Positions 21,027-30,684 of a stretch of 64,000 nt of DNA are shown here, piece after piece. The translations under genes and the position numbers were made by a program. Origin of the DNA: Proteus mirabilis ATCC 29906 (GTDB taxonomy: Bacteria; Pseudomonadota; Gammaproteobacteria; Enterobacterales; Enterobacteriaceae); assembly GCF_000160755.1 (NCBI RefSeq), contig NZ_GG668578.1, positions 517,047-581,046 on the forward strand. The letters run 5' to 3'. The stretch's first letter is position 1, and every line of letters starts with the position of its first letter. The notes under the pieces were generated by a model, which made no database searches, was not told the origin of the DNA, and was given only the letters and a program-made list of their open reading frames with translations.

Positions 21027-22502
21027 ATGAAACAAAGTCTGCAACTTCGTCTTAGTCAGCAATTGGCCATGACGCCACAGCTCCAACAGGCTATTCGTTT
21101 GTTGCAACTTTCTACGCTTGAATTACAACAAGAAATTCAACAAGCCCTTGAATCTAACCCATTGCTTGAACAAGAAGACGATCAAGCGGATGTAACGCAT
21201 TCTGATAGCTCATTAACACAAGAGAGTGATGATAGTACACCAGACAATGAGCGTGATAATGAGGTGTTAGATACCCTAGATGCACTAGAGCAAAAGGAGA
21301 TGCCTGACGATCTTCCTCTCGATACCCAATGGGAAGAAATTTACACCGCAGGCACCCCTTCAGGCACCAGTAATGATTATGCGGCTGATGAATTACCACT
21401 CTATCAAGGTGAAACCACGGCTTCACTGCAAGATTACCTTACTTGGCAAGCTGACCTAACACCTTTTACTGATACTGATCGTGCTATCGCGACAAGCATT
21501 ATTGATGCTGTCGATGAAACAGGATATTTAACAGTTTCAACAGATGACATTCTTGCCGGAATGGGTGATGATGAGTTAGAGCTTGATGAGATTGAAGCGG
21601 TATTAAAGCGTATTCAACGCTTTGATCCCGTAGGTGTCGCAGCCAGAGACTTAAAAGAGTGTCTGTTAATTCAATTGTCGACATTTCCAACTAATACACC
21701 TTATTTGAAAGAGACTCAACTTGTTATTGAGCACTATTTAGCGTTATTAGGTAATCGTGATTTTCGCCAATTAATGCGTCACACTAAGCTACGTGAAGAG
21801 ACATTAAAAGTAGTAATTGAGACCATTCAATCTCTTGATCCAAAACCGGGTTTAAGTATTGATACAGAGGAATCACAGTATGTTATTCCTGATGTACTGG
21901 TAAAAAAATCAGGAGAACACTGGCAAGTTGAGTTAAATACGGATAGCATTCCCCGCCTACGCATAAATGAGACTTATGCAGCGCTTGGGCAATCAGCTCA
22001 AAACGAAAGCGATGGGAAATTTATTCGTGACAATTTACAAGAGGCTAAATGGCTGATAAAAAGCTTAGAAAGCCGTAATGAGACATTATTAAAAGTCGCT
22101 CATTGCATTGTTGACACACAGCAGGCGTTTTTCGAATTCGGTGAAGAGCATATGAAACCCCTTGTTTTGGCCGATATTGCAGAACAGGTTGAGATGCACG
22201 AGTCCACCATTTCTCGCGTTACAACGCAAAAATATTTGCATTGTCCTCGGGGAATTTTCGAATTGAAGTATTTTTTCTCAAGCCACGTAAATACTGATAA
22301 CGGAGGTGAAGCCTCTTCAACAGCAATTCGGGCTTTAGTGAAGAAACTAATCGCAGCAGAAAACCCAGCGAAACCACTAAGTGATAGTAAACTGGCAAAT
22401 ATGCTCGCCGAGCTTGGTATACAGGTTGCTCGACGAACTGTTGCGAAATATAGAGAGTCATTATCCATCCCGCCTTCAAATCAACGTAAAGAGTTGGTTT
22501 GA
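21027..22502 (+). CDS. rpoN: RpoN, RNA polymerase sigma-54
   Basis: Sigma factor for nitrogen and other enhancer-dependent promoters. Glutamine-rich region I ([20 protein letters not shown]), acidic region II (about 50-120), core-binding region, helix-turn-helix and the RpoN box [10 protein letters not shown] near the C-terminus. 491 aa, slightly longer than E. coli (477), mainly in the acidic linker. Confidence 0.98.
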   Translation: MKQSLQLRLSQQLAMTPQLQQAIRLLQLSTLELQQEIQQALESNPLLEQEDDQADVTHSDSSLTQESDDSTPDNERDNEVLDTLDALEQKEMPDDLPLDTQWEEIYTAGTPSGTSNDYAADELPLYQGETTASLQDYLTWQADLTPFTDTDRAIATSIIDAVDETGYLTVSTDDILAGMGDDELELDEIEAVLKRIQRFDPVGVAARDLKECLLIQLSTFPTNTPYLKETQLVIEHYLALLGNRDFRQLMRHTKLREETLKVVIETIQSLDPKPGLSIDTEESQYVIPDVLVKKSGEHWQVELNTDSIPRLRINETYAALGQSAQNESDGKFIRDNLQEAKWLIKSLESRNETLLKVAHCIVDTQQAFFEFGEEHMKPLVLADIAEQVEMHESTISRVTTQKYLHCPRGIFELKYFFSSHVNTDNGGEASSTAIRALVKKLIAAENPAKPLSDSKLANMLAELGIQVARRTVAKYRESLSIPPSNQRKELV

Positions 22503-22525
22503 GCATAATTGAGAAGGAAGACACT

Positions 22526-22813
22526 ATGGAACTTCAAATCACTGGTCATAATATTGAATTAACTGATGCTCTGCGTGATACCGTCAAAGCAAAAAGCGCT
22601 AAATTACCTCAGTTCTTTGACAAAATTAATAACGTCCAAGTTATCCTCAAAGTCGAAAAAGTGACTAAAATTGCGGAAGCGACGATTCAAGTAAATGGCG
22701 GTGAATTACATGCCTCTGCGGAAGCAGAAGATATGTACGCAGCAATTGATGGATTAATGGATAAACTGGCTCGTCAATTAACCAAACACAAAGATAAACT
22801 GAGACAACATTAA
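22526..22813 (+). CDS. hpf: Hpf, ribosome hibernation promoting factor
   Basis: Short-form HPF (95 aa) that binds the 30S decoding site in stationary phase and promotes 100S dimers together with RMF. MELQITGHNIELTDALR matches E. coli. The ATG at 22526 has AGGAAG at good spacing; the ORF opens further upstream but overlaps rpoN. Same position after rpoN as in E. coli. Confidence 0.96.
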   Translation: MELQITGHNIELTDALRDTVKAKSAKLPQFFDKINNVQVILKVEKVTKIAEATIQVNGGELHASAEAEDMYAAIDGLMDKLARQLTKHKDKLRQH

Positions 22814-22915
22814 TTCATTTCCCATTGTAAAATGGGAATACAATCGGCGATGTTAGAGTGTTATTGATGTCGCGTTTGTTCAATTAAAAACAGCGCCTAA
22901 ATAATCCGCTAACAA

Positions 22916-22946
22916 AAACCAGATGTCACTCTGTGGCATCTGGTTT
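22916..22946 (+). terminator. Strong hairpin between hpf and ptsN
   Basis: AAACCAGATG and CATCTGGTTT form a perfect 10-bp stem, extended by CAC/GTG after one mismatch. Only three T follow, so it may be an attenuator or mRNA-processing structure rather than a full terminator. It sits 23 bp before the ptsN start. Confidence 0.6.
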
Positions 22947-22968
22947 GCTGGTCTAAGTGAATAAGACA

Positions 22969-23436
22969 ATGAACAACGATACAAAGATGAATATTAGCGA
23001 CGTACTTACTCTGGCATGTACACATAACAATGTGCATTGCACAAGTAAAAAACGCGCGTTAGAAATTATCAGTGAGAATGCAGCTCAAGCACTGAATTTA
23101 CCAGAGACACTGATTTTTGAGGCTTTATTAACGCGTGAAAAAGTCGGTACAACAGGGATTGGGGGTGGATTGGCTATCCCTCATGGGCGTATTGAAAGTG
23201 ATGAAACTGAAAAAGTTGTTGGTGTGTTTCTTCACCTAAGCGAGCCTATTGCCTTCGACGCTATTGATAATCAACCTGTCGATTTGTTGTTTGCATTACT
23301 CGTTCCTGCAACACAATGTAAGGAACATTTACACACACTGTCTTTGATTGCAAAACAGTTGGCTGACAAAAATTTATGTCGCCGACTACGCTCCGCACAA
23401 AGTGATGAAGAGCTTTATCAGATTATCACAGAATAA
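22969..23436 (+). CDS. ptsN: PtsN, nitrogen PTS enzyme IIA
   Basis: Terminal phosphoacceptor of PtsP-NPr-PtsN, which regulates potassium and nitrogen functions rather than sugar uptake. The phosphorylated histidine is in GLAIPHGRIE (H72 counted from ATG 22969). Also FDAIDNQPVDLLFALLVP. An in-frame GTG at 22957 is the alternative start; homologues begin at the ATG. 155 aa. Confidence 0.96.
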   Translation: MNNDTKMNISDVLTLACTHNNVHCTSKKRALEIISENAAQALNLPETLIFEALLTREKVGTTGIGGGLAIPHGRIESDETEKVVGVFLHLSEPIAFDAIDNQPVDLLFALLVPATQCKEHLHTLSLIAKQLADKNLCRRLRSAQSDEELYQIITE

Positions 23437-23520
23437 ACCTAATGGGTTTGGGTTTATCAGGACGCGAATAGCATACAGTGGAATGATATTCATCACTGGG
23501 AAATTAAGGGGAGCTACCTC

Positions 23521-24375
23521 ATGGTGCTGATGATAGTCAGCGGACGCTCTGGTTCAGGTAAGTCAGTCGCTTTGCGTGCGCTTGAGGACATGGGATTTTA
23601 TTGTGTTGATAACTTACCTGTCGATCTGTTACCGGAGCTTGCGAAAACACTGGCTGAGCGTGATGCTGCCGCTGCCGCAGTCAGTATTGACGTACGTAAT
23701 ATGCCAGAATCACCGGAGATTTTCGAAAAGGCGCTGGAAAGTTTACCCGCGGAATATTCTCCACAACTGTTATTTTTAGATGCTGATAGAAATACGCTGA
23801 TCCGCCGTTATAGTGATACTCGACGCCTACACCCTCTTTCAACGAAAAACCTCTCGCTAGAAATGGCGATTGATACAGAGAGTGATCTGCTCGAACCTTT
23901 ACGATCACGGGCTGATCTGATTATTGATACCTCAGAGATGTCAGTGCATGAATTAGCCGAAATGCTACGTACTCGCTTACTCGGTAAACGTGAACGCGAA
24001 TTGACCATGGTATTTGAGTCTTTCGGTTTTAAACATGGTATTCCTATCGATGCTGATTATGTCTTTGATGTACGATTTTTACCTAATCCCCACTGGGATC
24101 CCAAATTACGCCCAATGACGGGGTTAGATCGTCCAGTCGCAGCCTTCCTCGATCGCCATACCGAAGTGCATAACTTTATTTATCAAACAAGAAGTTATCT
24201 AGAACTTTGGCTACCGATGTTAGAGACGAATAATCGTAGTTACCTAACTGTTGCTATTGGTTGTACTGGCGGCAAACATCGTTCTGTTTACGTGGCTGAA
24301 CAACTGGCTGACTATTTCCGCTCTAGAGGGAAAAACGTACAATCACGCCATAGAACACTTGAAAAGCGCAAATGA
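23521..24375 (+). CDS. rapZ: RapZ, adaptor for GlmZ sRNA decay
   Basis: RNA-binding adaptor that presents the small RNA GlmZ to RNase E and so controls GlmS and amino-sugar synthesis. N-terminal kinase-like domain with Walker A GRSGSGKS (residues 8-15); C-terminal domain with [10 protein letters not shown] and the basic RNA-binding tail ending [10 protein letters not shown]. 284 aa as in E. coli. Overlaps npr by 4 bp. Confidence 0.97.
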
Positions 24376-24644
24376 CCCAATATCGACGCGTAGCGATAAA
24401 AAACCGTTTAGGCATGCATGCAAGGCCTGCCATGAAATTGTTTGATTTGGTCAATACATTTCAATCAACGGTGACGTTACGTAACCATGAAGGCGTTGAG
24501 GCGCAAGCAGATAGTGTGATTGCGATGTTGATGTTAGATTCCGAACAAGGCAGTCACATCGATATAGAAGCCAGTGGCTGTGATGAAAAAGAAGCGATTG
24601 ATGCGATTATTGCATTATTTGAATCAGGGTTTGATGAAGATTAA
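24372..24644 (+). CDS. npr: NPr, phosphocarrier of the nitrogen PTS
   Basis: HPr-like phosphocarrier (90 aa). Active His16 is in [12 protein letters not shown] and the regulatory Ser region in [14 protein letters not shown]. It passes phosphate from PtsP to PtsN. The start codon overlaps the rapZ stop (ATGA), indicating coupled translation. Confidence 0.97.
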
Positions 24645-24688
24645 TTCTAATCAAAAACAATAGATTAGCATTTCTTAACAAAAATCCC

Positions 24689-24723
24689 AGAAAGAGACTG
24701 TGATCACTGCCTCTTTCTTTTTG
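24689..24723 (+). terminator. Terminator of the rpoN-npr region
   Basis: AGAAAGAG and CTCTTTCT pair around a 14-base loop followed by a T-run. It lies 45 bp after npr. Confidence 0.75.
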
Positions 24724-24756
24724 CTACAGAACCGCCTATTATCTTACATAGAGTTT

Positions 24757-24792
24757 AACAACACCCCCACCTAATCCGTGGGGGTGTTGTTT
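24757..24792 (+). terminator. Second, GC-rich hairpin ahead of rnk
   Basis: AACAACACCCCCAC and GTGGGGGTGTTGTT form a 14-bp stem with a 7-base loop ending in TTTT. The rnk start codon is only 26 bp on, so it may act as an attenuator in the rnk leader, or as a back-up terminator. Confidence 0.7.
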
Positions 24793-24818
24793 TGCATTGG
24801 AACAAATTGGAGTGTGGT

Positions 24819-25229
24819 ATGACAAAGCCAACAATTATCATCAATGAACTTGATGCAGAACGTTTAGATTCATTACTAGAGCAACCTGCCTTTGCAGACA
24901 GCCCAATTGCAGAAGCTTTAAATGAAGAGTTAGATCGTGCTGACATTGTTACACCAGCTGATATCCCTGCTAACATCGTCACCATGAACAGCAAAGTCCG
25001 TTTTATGGACTTAAAAAATAATGAAGAGCGTATTCGTACTTTAGTTTACCCTGCTTCATTAAAAGATAGTGCGACTGAATTATCAGTCATGGCGCCAATG
25101 GGGGCTGCACTATTAGGTTTAGCTATCAATGATGAGATCAGTTGGCAGCTTCCTAATGGCCTTGAAACTAAGGTCAAAGTATTAGAAATTCTCTACCAAC
25201 CTGAAGCTGCTGGTGAATTACACCGTTAA
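24819..25229 (+). CDS. rnk: Rnk, regulator of nucleoside diphosphate kinase (GreA-like)
   Basis: GreA/GreB-like protein that binds RNA polymerase. N-terminal short coiled coil ([20 protein letters not shown]...), then the FKBP-like C-terminal domain with [10 protein letters not shown] and [13 protein letters not shown]. 136 aa, matching E. coli. ATG 24819 has GGAG upstream. In E. coli rnk is far from npr, so the neighbourhood differs here. Confidence 0.95.
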   Translation: MTKPTIIINELDAERLDSLLEQPAFADSPIAEALNEELDRADIVTPADIPANIVTMNSKVRFMDLKNNEERIRTLVYPASLKDSATELSVMAPMGAALLGLAINDEISWQLPNGLETKVKVLEILYQPEAAGELHR

Positions 25230-25295
25230 GCAATGCTGAAGGTTCGCGTGTTATTTTTTATCTTATTAACGCAATAAAATACAAGTAAGCGCGAT

Positions 25296-25321
25296 ATCTC
25301 AGCCCACTTATGGGCTGAGAT
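25296..25321. terminator. Hairpin between convergent rnk and pmbA
   Basis: Perfect 11-bp inverted repeat ATCTCAGCCCA / TGGGCTGAGAT with a 4-base loop. There is no long T-run on either side. Confidence 0.65.
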
Positions 25322-25334
25322 TAAAGGTAAGGTG

Positions 25335-26663
25335 CTACTGACCTGCGATACTCATTTCTGGTAATAGTAGCGATCCACACTGAATATTACTGCGGGTTTC
25401 AATATCATCACCTATTGTGGCAATATTCGCCCACATCTCTTTCAAGTTACCGGCAATAGTCACTTCACTCACTGGATACTGAATTTCACCATTTTCGACC
25501 CAGAAACCGCTCGCACCACGGGAATAATCCCCTGTCACCGTGCTAACCCCTTGTCCCATTAATTCAGTGACCACAAGCCCTGTGCCCATCTCTTTTAACA
25601 ATTCATCAAAGGAGAGGCCTTGCCCTGGGATACGCCAGTTATGAATGCCCCCCGCATGTCCATTGCTTTTTAACCCTAATTTTCTTGCGGAATAGCTAGT
25701 AAGGAGCCACTCTTGCAGTACCCCATCTTTAATAATATCTGCATCTGATGTGCGTACCCCTTCACTATCAAAAGGCGTTGATGCTAATCCTCCCACAATA
25801 TGTGGACGCTCTTGAATATTTAACCATTGAGGGAAAATCTGTTTTCCTAAGCTATCTAACAAACAAGATGACTCACGGTAGATCATGCTACCACTGATGG
25901 CTGCCACTAAATGACCGAAGATCCCCGTTGCTACTTCCGCTGAGAAAAGAACAGGCGCTTTCATGGTGGATAATTTACGGGGAGCTAGACGAGATAAGGT
26001 ACGGCGTGCACACTCTTGTCCTACCCATTCAGGAGATTGTAACGCCTCAAAACGGCGACTAATGGTATAGGCATAATCGCGCTCCATATCCTCACCCTCA
26101 CGAGCGATAACGCAACTCGACATTGAATAACGAGATGAAGAGTAGCTTTTTAATAAACCAAGGCTGTTACCAAAGACGCGAGTTCCACTATGACTATTAA
26201 AGCTTCCTCCTTCGGTATTGACGATACGGCTATCACTGTCTAATGCAGCTTGCTCCGCACGAGACGCCAGCTCAATCGCTTTATCTGCTGTTATGTCTGT
26301 TGGGTGGTAGAGATCAAGAAAAGGGGCATCGAAGGCTAACAGGGCTTTATCAGCAGGCCCTGCATAAGGATCAACAGAAGTGTAGCGCGCAATATCTACA
26401 GCCGCTTGTACTGCACGTTTAATCGCATCAGGACTTAAATCTGTAGAAGATGCACTCCCTTTACGTTGTTGCTGATAGACGGTGATCCCTAATGCACCAT
26501 CACTATTAAATTCAACATTTTCTACTTCACCATAGCGTGTACTAACGCTTATGCCTGTTGATTTATTAATTGCAACTTCTGCACCGTCACACTGTTTTGC
26601 GGCGATCTCCAGTGCAAGAGAAACTGCCTCTTCCAGCTGTTTTACCTGATCTGTATTATTCAT
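25335..26663 (-). CDS. pmbA: PmbA (TldE), subunit of the TldD/TldE protease
   Basis: Partner of TldD in a heterodimeric metalloprotease that processes modified peptides such as microcins and degrades the CcdA antitoxin. TldE lacks the metal-binding HExxxH of TldD, as expected. Conserved [36 protein letters not shown] and [16 protein letters not shown]. The homologous start is MNNTDQVKQ (442 aa); in-frame starts up to 26693 exist and the ribosome site is unclear. Confidence 0.93.
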   Translation of the reverse strand: MNNTDQVKQLEEAVSLALEIAAKQCDGAEVAINKSTGISVSTRYGEVENVEFNSDGALGITVYQQQRKGSASSTDLSPDAIKRAVQAAVDIARYTSVDPYAGPADKALLAFDAPFLDLYHPTDITADKAIELASRAEQAALDSDSRIVNTEGGSFNSHSGTRVFGNSLGLLKSYSSSRYSMSSCVIAREGEDMERDYAYTISRRFEALQSPEWVGQECARRTLSRLAPRKLSTMKAPVLFSAEVATGIFGHLVAAISGSMIYRESSCLLDSLGKQIFPQWLNIQERPHIVGGLASTPFDSEGVRTSDADIIKDGVLQEWLLTSYSARKLGLKSNGHAGGIHNWRIPGQGLSFDELLKEMGTGLVVTELMGQGVSTVTGDYSRGASGFWVENGEIQYPVSEVTIAGNLKEMWANIATIGDDIETRSNIQCGSLLLPEMSIAGQ

Positions 26664-26849
26664 TGAGAACCATTTTCCTAAGGAGAACATCACTTTTTAC
26701 TTATTTTTGCTAAAGTAAATCAATTGACAGGTGGTCAACAAGCGATTTTCCCAGTTACAATAGAAGATATATGAATGTTATCACCCGTCGGGCTTTTGGT
26801 CATTCACCAAATCACACTCCCGGCTTACTCTGCAACAGGAATTTTTATT

Positions 26850-27410
26850 ATGGCAAAGCAGCCAGAAGAGTGGCACTACCTCAATCCTGAATTTGACAAT
26901 ACACCGTTAGAAGAGGAAGAAGAGGAAGAGATCATTTGGGTCAGCAAAAGTGAAATTAAACGTGATGCTGAAGCGTTAAAGAAATTAGGCACCGAACTTG
27001 TTGAGTTAAGTGCTCAAGAGCTTGAACGTGTTCCTCTTGATGAAAAACTACTCGCTTCAATTAAATTGGCGCAAAAGGTACAACGCGAAGCGCGTCGTCG
27101 CCAAATTCAATATATCGGTAAGTTACTCCGTAATGTTGATGAAGAGCCGATCCGCCAAGCACTAGATAAACTAAAAAATCGCCATAATCAGCAAATTTTA
27201 GTGTTACATAAACTAGAAGATCTGCGTACACGTCTGATTGACGGTGGTAATGAAGTGATTGAGGAAGTGGTAGCGCTTTATCCTATGGCCGATCGCCAGC
27301 AATTACGCACACTTATTCGTAATGCTAAAAAAGAGAAAGAAGCCAATAAACCGCCAAAATCATTCCGCTTATTGTTTCAATATCTAAAAGATCTCTCAGA
27401 GTCAGCTTAA
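26850..27410 (+). CDS. darP: DarP (YjgA), 50S ribosome assembly factor
   Basis: Ribosome-associated dual-action assembly protein promoting peptidyl-transferase-centre maturation. Helical, charged; [15 protein letters not shown], then an acidic stretch and repeated basic helices ([20 protein letters not shown]). 186 aa from ATG 26850, preceded by AGGA; the ORF extends upstream but homologues begin here. Divergent from pmbA; E. coli also pairs pmbA with yjgA. Confidence 0.94.
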   Translation: MAKQPEEWHYLNPEFDNTPLEEEEEEEIIWVSKSEIKRDAEALKKLGTELVELSAQELERVPLDEKLLASIKLAQKVQREARRRQIQYIGKLLRNVDEEPIRQALDKLKNRHNQQILVLHKLEDLRTRLIDGGNEVIEEVVALYPMADRQQLRTLIRNAKKEKEANKPPKSFRLLFQYLKDLSESA

Positions 27411-27420
27411 CGACTGATGC

Positions 27421-27467
27421 TCCTGAAAACGCAGTGCTAAATCATGATACCACTGCGGTTTTCAGGA
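27421..27467. terminator. Long hairpin terminator between darP and the barstar gene
   Basis: TCCTGAAAACGCAGTG pairs with CACTGCGGTTTTCAGGA with one bulged base, giving a 16-bp stem and 14-base loop. It sits between two convergent genes. Confidence 0.8.
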
Positions 27468-27500
27468 TACCTTGTAATACTTATGGGCTTTCAGCTAGCT

Positions 27501-27782
27501 CTACTTGGCTTTTTTATGTTCACAATGAAAGCGAAATAGCTCTTTACCGAGCGTCTCTTGCGCTTCTTGCATTATCTCAATAATGGGCTGGAAGGTGCGG
27601 GAATGATGCGGTGCATGTCTGAAAACAATATTAACAGGCAATTCAATTTCTCCTGTTAATACATCCCATAACGCATCAAGATTATTACCAAATGCTTCAT
27701 CCAATTGAAATTGCTGAGCAAACTGATGATAAAAAGCATCTCGATCCGCCAATGTGCTGAAATCAAAAATAATCTGTTTCAT
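27501..27782 (-). CDS. yhcO: Barstar-family ribonuclease inhibitor (YhcO-like)
   Basis: 93-aa barstar-fold protein: IIFDFSTLADRDAFYHQFAQQF, then FGNNLDALWDVLTGEIELPV, where the Asn-Leu-Asp-Ala-Leu-Trp-Asp helix contacts the nuclease active site in barstar. It should bind and inhibit the nuclease encoded just upstream. The two genes share TAATG (stop TAA overlapping start ATG), implying coupled translation with nuclease first, inhibitor second. E. coli keeps a YhcO-type inhibitor at the matching locus near tldD, as I recall. Confidence 0.88.
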   Translation of the reverse strand: MKQIIFDFSTLADRDAFYHQFAQQFQLDEAFGNNLDALWDVLTGEIELPVNIVFRHAPHHSRTFQPIIEIMQEAQETLGKELFRFHCEHKKAK

Positions 27783-28288
27783 TAAGGTGCAACTCTTTGC
27801 ATGGTACGGTAATGATCGGTGGTTAAATAAATTAATCCGTCATTAGAATATAGCAGGCGATCGCTACCACGATGTCCACATTGATAATTGACATCTGCTT
27901 CAAACCATTGGCGCCCCGCTTCTTCAGGTAACTGTTTTTCACGGTTCATAAAGCGATCACCACCAATCGCCCGTCCTGGTAAAACTTCACATAAATTGCC
28001 CGCTTTCGCATTCCAACCTTTAGCACGAGCCTCTTTTTTGCTGATATAAAAATCAGGTAAGCGGGCGTGTTGTTGCAAATAATCAGCCACTTTATTGGCT
28101 TGGGTCTTTTCATCAATTGCTAAAGGACGTTGAGACTCAGGCTGACTGATTGAACTCTTTGACGATGTAGATGTTGTTGATGTAGGAGGCGCTGTTGCTG
28201 GTATCTGCGTTTCAGGTACTAATCCTTTATAAAGAACAAAAAATAAAACAGCCACAACAATAAGAACAGGGAATAGACGTTTGCCCAT
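27782..28288 (-). CDS. Barnase-like ribonuclease with N-terminal membrane anchor or signal
   Basis: Guanyl-preferring RNase of the barnase (microbial N1/T1) fold. All key residues are recognisable: Lys in YISKKEA, Arg in NREKQLP, Glu130 in EADVNY, Arg in HRGSDRLLY, and His159 in TTDHYRT (numbering from ATG 28288). Residues 7-20 form a hydrophobic signal or anchor, followed by a Ser/Thr/Pro-rich linker (about 28-60), so the catalytic domain should lie outside the cytoplasm. Two extra Cys (in GNLCEV and YQCGHRG) could form a disulphide. ATG 28288 has GGAG at good spacing; ATG 28300 does not. Confidence 0.87.
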   Translation of the reverse strand: MGKRLFPVLIVVAVLFFVLYKGLVPETQIPATAPPTSTTSTSSKSSISQPESQRPLAIDEKTQANKVADYLQQHARLPDFYISKKEARAKGWNAKAGNLCEVLPGRAIGGDRFMNREKQLPEEAGRQWFEADVNYQCGHRGSDRLLYSNDGLIYLTTDHYRTMQRVAP

Positions 28289-28316
28289 AAATAGCTCCAT
28301 TTACTCACTTAAATAG

Positions 28317-28343
28317 AAACTCCATCATAGCGATGGAGTTTTA
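28317..28343 (-). terminator. Terminator of tldD
   Basis: AAACTCCATC and GATGGAGTTT pair around a 5-base loop with T on both ends. It lies 40 bp past tldD on the minus strand. Confidence 0.82.
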
Positions 28344-28381
28344 TTGGGGTAATTTGTATAAATAGATAACAATAACAACTG

Positions 28382-29827
28382 TTAAGCAGTACCACCAACG
28401 GTTAACTTATCCAATTTCAGTGTCGGTTGCCCAACCCCTACCGGCAAGCTTTGCCCCTCTTTGCCGCACACCCCGACACCTTTATCTAATGCGAGATCAT
28501 TACCCACCATAGAAACTTGTTGCATCGCTTCAATACCTGAACCTATCAAGGTTGCGCCTTTAATTGGTTTAGTAATTTTACCCTTTTCAATTAAATAGGC
28601 TTCTGAAGTTGAGAAAACAAACTTACCCGAGGTAATATCAACTTGCCCACCACCAAAGTTTGGCGCATAAATACCGCGATCGACACTGGCGATGATCTCT
28701 TCAGGAGAAGATTTACCCGCAAGCATATAGGTGTTGGTCATACGTGGCATTGGCAAATGTGCATAGGATTCACGACGCCCATTGCCCGTCGGTTTTACCC
28801 CCATTAAACGCGCATTCATCTTATCTTGCATATAGCCTTTTAAGATGCCATTTTCGATTAATACGTTGTATTGACCTGGTACGCCTTCATCATCAATCGC
28901 CACGGAGCCTCGTCGGCCTTCAATTGAACCATCATCCACGATAGTACATAACTCAGAAGTTACCTTATCGCCAATACGCCCAGAGAATACCGATGTTTGA
29001 CGACGATTAAAATCACCTTCTAAACCATGTCCAACAGCTTCATGTAATAAAACACCGGGCCATCCGGCGCCTAAAACCACAGGCATTGTACCTGCCGGTG
29101 CAGCAATAGCCGATAAATTAACTAATGCCATGCGTACCGCTTCACGGGCATAAGTCGCTGCATGGGTTTCGCCATTTTCTTTAGTCAGAAAATAATCATA
29201 ACCAAAACGACCACCGCCACCACTCGAACCACGTTCACGTTTACCGTCATCTTCGACCAGTACGCTTACTGAAAGACGTACAAGAGGACGCACATCCGCC
29301 GCTAAAGTACCATCCGTTGCAGCAACTAACACATGCTCATACACTCCCGTTAATGAGGCATTGACTTGTTTAACACGTTTATCTTCAGCCCGTGCCACAC
29401 GATCAACGTCATGTAATAGTGCTATTTTTTCTTCACGAGACAAACTTTGTAATGGATCATTTAGGTTGTATAACGGAGTATGTTGAATAGCACCCAGTGT
29501 ATGGATCTGCCCATTGCCTTGTGCTTGCACAATACTACGCGCAGCATGAGCACTTTGGTTAAGTGCGTTGAGTGTTAATTGGTCTGCATAAGCAAAACCT
29601 GTTTTTTCACCATAAATCGCTCTAACGCCAACCCCTTGGTCAATATTGTAAGAGCCATCTTTAATTATCTGATCATCTAATATCCATGCTTCGTGGTAGC
29701 TTGATTGAAAATAAAGATCACCATAATCAATTTGACGCTGTGCAAGCTGCTCTAGTGTCGATGCTAAATCATCTAAACTCAGGTTGTTCGCTTCCAACAG
29801 ACTTTCGCTGACAACAGCTAAACTCAT
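28382..29827 (-). CDS. tldD: TldD, metalloprotease subunit
   Basis: Catalytic half of the TldD/TldE protease. Zinc motif HEAVGH in [18 protein letters not shown] (about residue 264), glycine-rich [12 protein letters not shown], and C-terminal cysteine near [10 protein letters not shown]. 481 aa, as in E. coli. It overlaps the nitrilase-family gene by 4 bp in a yhdP - nitrilase - tldD run. Confidence 0.97.
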   Translation of the reverse strand: MSLAVVSESLLEANNLSLDDLASTLEQLAQRQIDYGDLYFQSSYHEAWILDDQIIKDGSYNIDQGVGVRAIYGEKTGFAYADQLTLNALNQSAHAARSIVQAQGNGQIHTLGAIQHTPLYNLNDPLQSLSREEKIALLHDVDRVARAEDKRVKQVNASLTGVYEHVLVAATDGTLAADVRPLVRLSVSVLVEDDGKRERGSSGGGGRFGYDYFLTKENGETHAATYAREAVRMALVNLSAIAAPAGTMPVVLGAGWPGVLLHEAVGHGLEGDFNRRQTSVFSGRIGDKVTSELCTIVDDGSIEGRRGSVAIDDEGVPGQYNVLIENGILKGYMQDKMNARLMGVKPTGNGRRESYAHLPMPRMTNTYMLAGKSSPEEIIASVDRGIYAPNFGGGQVDITSGKFVFSTSEAYLIEKGKITKPIKGATLIGSGIEAMQQVSMVGNDLALDKGVGVCGKEGQSLPVGVGQPTLKLDKLTVGGTA

Positions 29828-30684
29828 AATTCTTTTTTATCCTTAACTTTTTTTATTAAGTGTGTCAGTTTCGGGCGAAAGCGATTATGTTTCACAACCC
29901 GTATCTGTTCACGCATACCTTCTAAACTATCGACTCGAATATTGAGCGTTAGGGCACTGACCGCATCAGGGTTCTTTTTCAATACTTTCCCCCAACCATC
30001 CACAGCCATTGTATGACCCCATGTGCGACGAGCATCATGGGTACCGACTTGAGCCGGTGCCAAAATAATACACTGATTTTCAATAGCCCGCGCGCGTAAC
30101 AATGGCTCCCAGTGCGCTTTACCTGTTAAACGAGTAAAGGCTGCCGGTACAGAAATAATTTCAGCACCTTTTTCTCTTAATGCTTGGAAAAGACCGGGAA
30201 AACGTAAATCATAACAAATCGTTAAACCTAATTTACCCACAGGTGTATCCACTACAGTCAAGCGTTCACCACGTTGATAAATGGCTGATTCATTATATTC
30301 GCCTTGTTCATCATCAATGTTCACATCAAACATATGAATTTTGTCATAACGAGCGCGGATCACCCCTTCATCATCAAAAACTAAACTACTACTGGTGATC
30401 TGCTCAGGAGAATCTCGGCTAATCAATGGCATTGAACCCACTAAGATCCACACCTTATAGCGCTGCGCCATATTAGCAATCGCATCTTGTAATGGTCCTT
30501 TCCCCTGAATTTCAGCATGTTTATGATAATCTTTTGCGCTGGAGAAAAGTAATGCATTTTCAGGCGTTAATACAAGCTTGACTGAATCGGGGAGTTGCTT
30601 AATCTGTTGCTCTATTTGCGCCAGATTATTTTTTATATTTTTTCCGCTACAAAGCTGCAAAAGTGCGACATTAACTTTTTTCAT
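29824..30684 (-). CDS. Carbon-nitrogen hydrolase of the nitrilase superfamily (Nit1-like)
   Basis: Nitrilase-superfamily amidase with the Glu-Lys-Cys triad: Glu in [10 protein letters not shown], Lys in [11 protein letters not shown], Cys in [13 protein letters not shown]. 286 aa. The family includes Nit1/YbeM deaminated-glutathione amidase, a metabolite-repair enzyme, and that is the likeliest role. Located between yhdP and tldD with 4-bp overlaps on both sides; E. coli K-12 lacks this gene at this position, as I recall. Confidence 0.85.
   Translation of the reverse strand: MKKVNVALLQLCSGKNIKNNLAQIEQQIKQLPDSVKLVLTPENALLFSSAKDYHKHAEIQGKGPLQDAIANMAQRYKVWILVGSMPLISRDSPEQITSSSLVFDDEGVIRARYDKIHMFDVNIDDEQGEYNESAIYQRGERLTVVDTPVGKLGLTICYDLRFPGLFQALREKGAEIISVPAAFTRLTGKAHWEPLLRARAIENQCIILAPAQVGTHDARRTWGHTMAVDGWGKVLKKNPDAVSALTLNIRVDSLEGMREQIRVVKHNRFRPKLTHLIKKVKDKKEL

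Noticed and set aside
27501-28288. Classical toxin-antitoxin system
   Set aside because: The nuclease has an export or anchor segment and the locus appears ancestral and fixed beside tldD, so a secreted RNase with a protective inhibitor is more likely than a plasmid-type addiction module.
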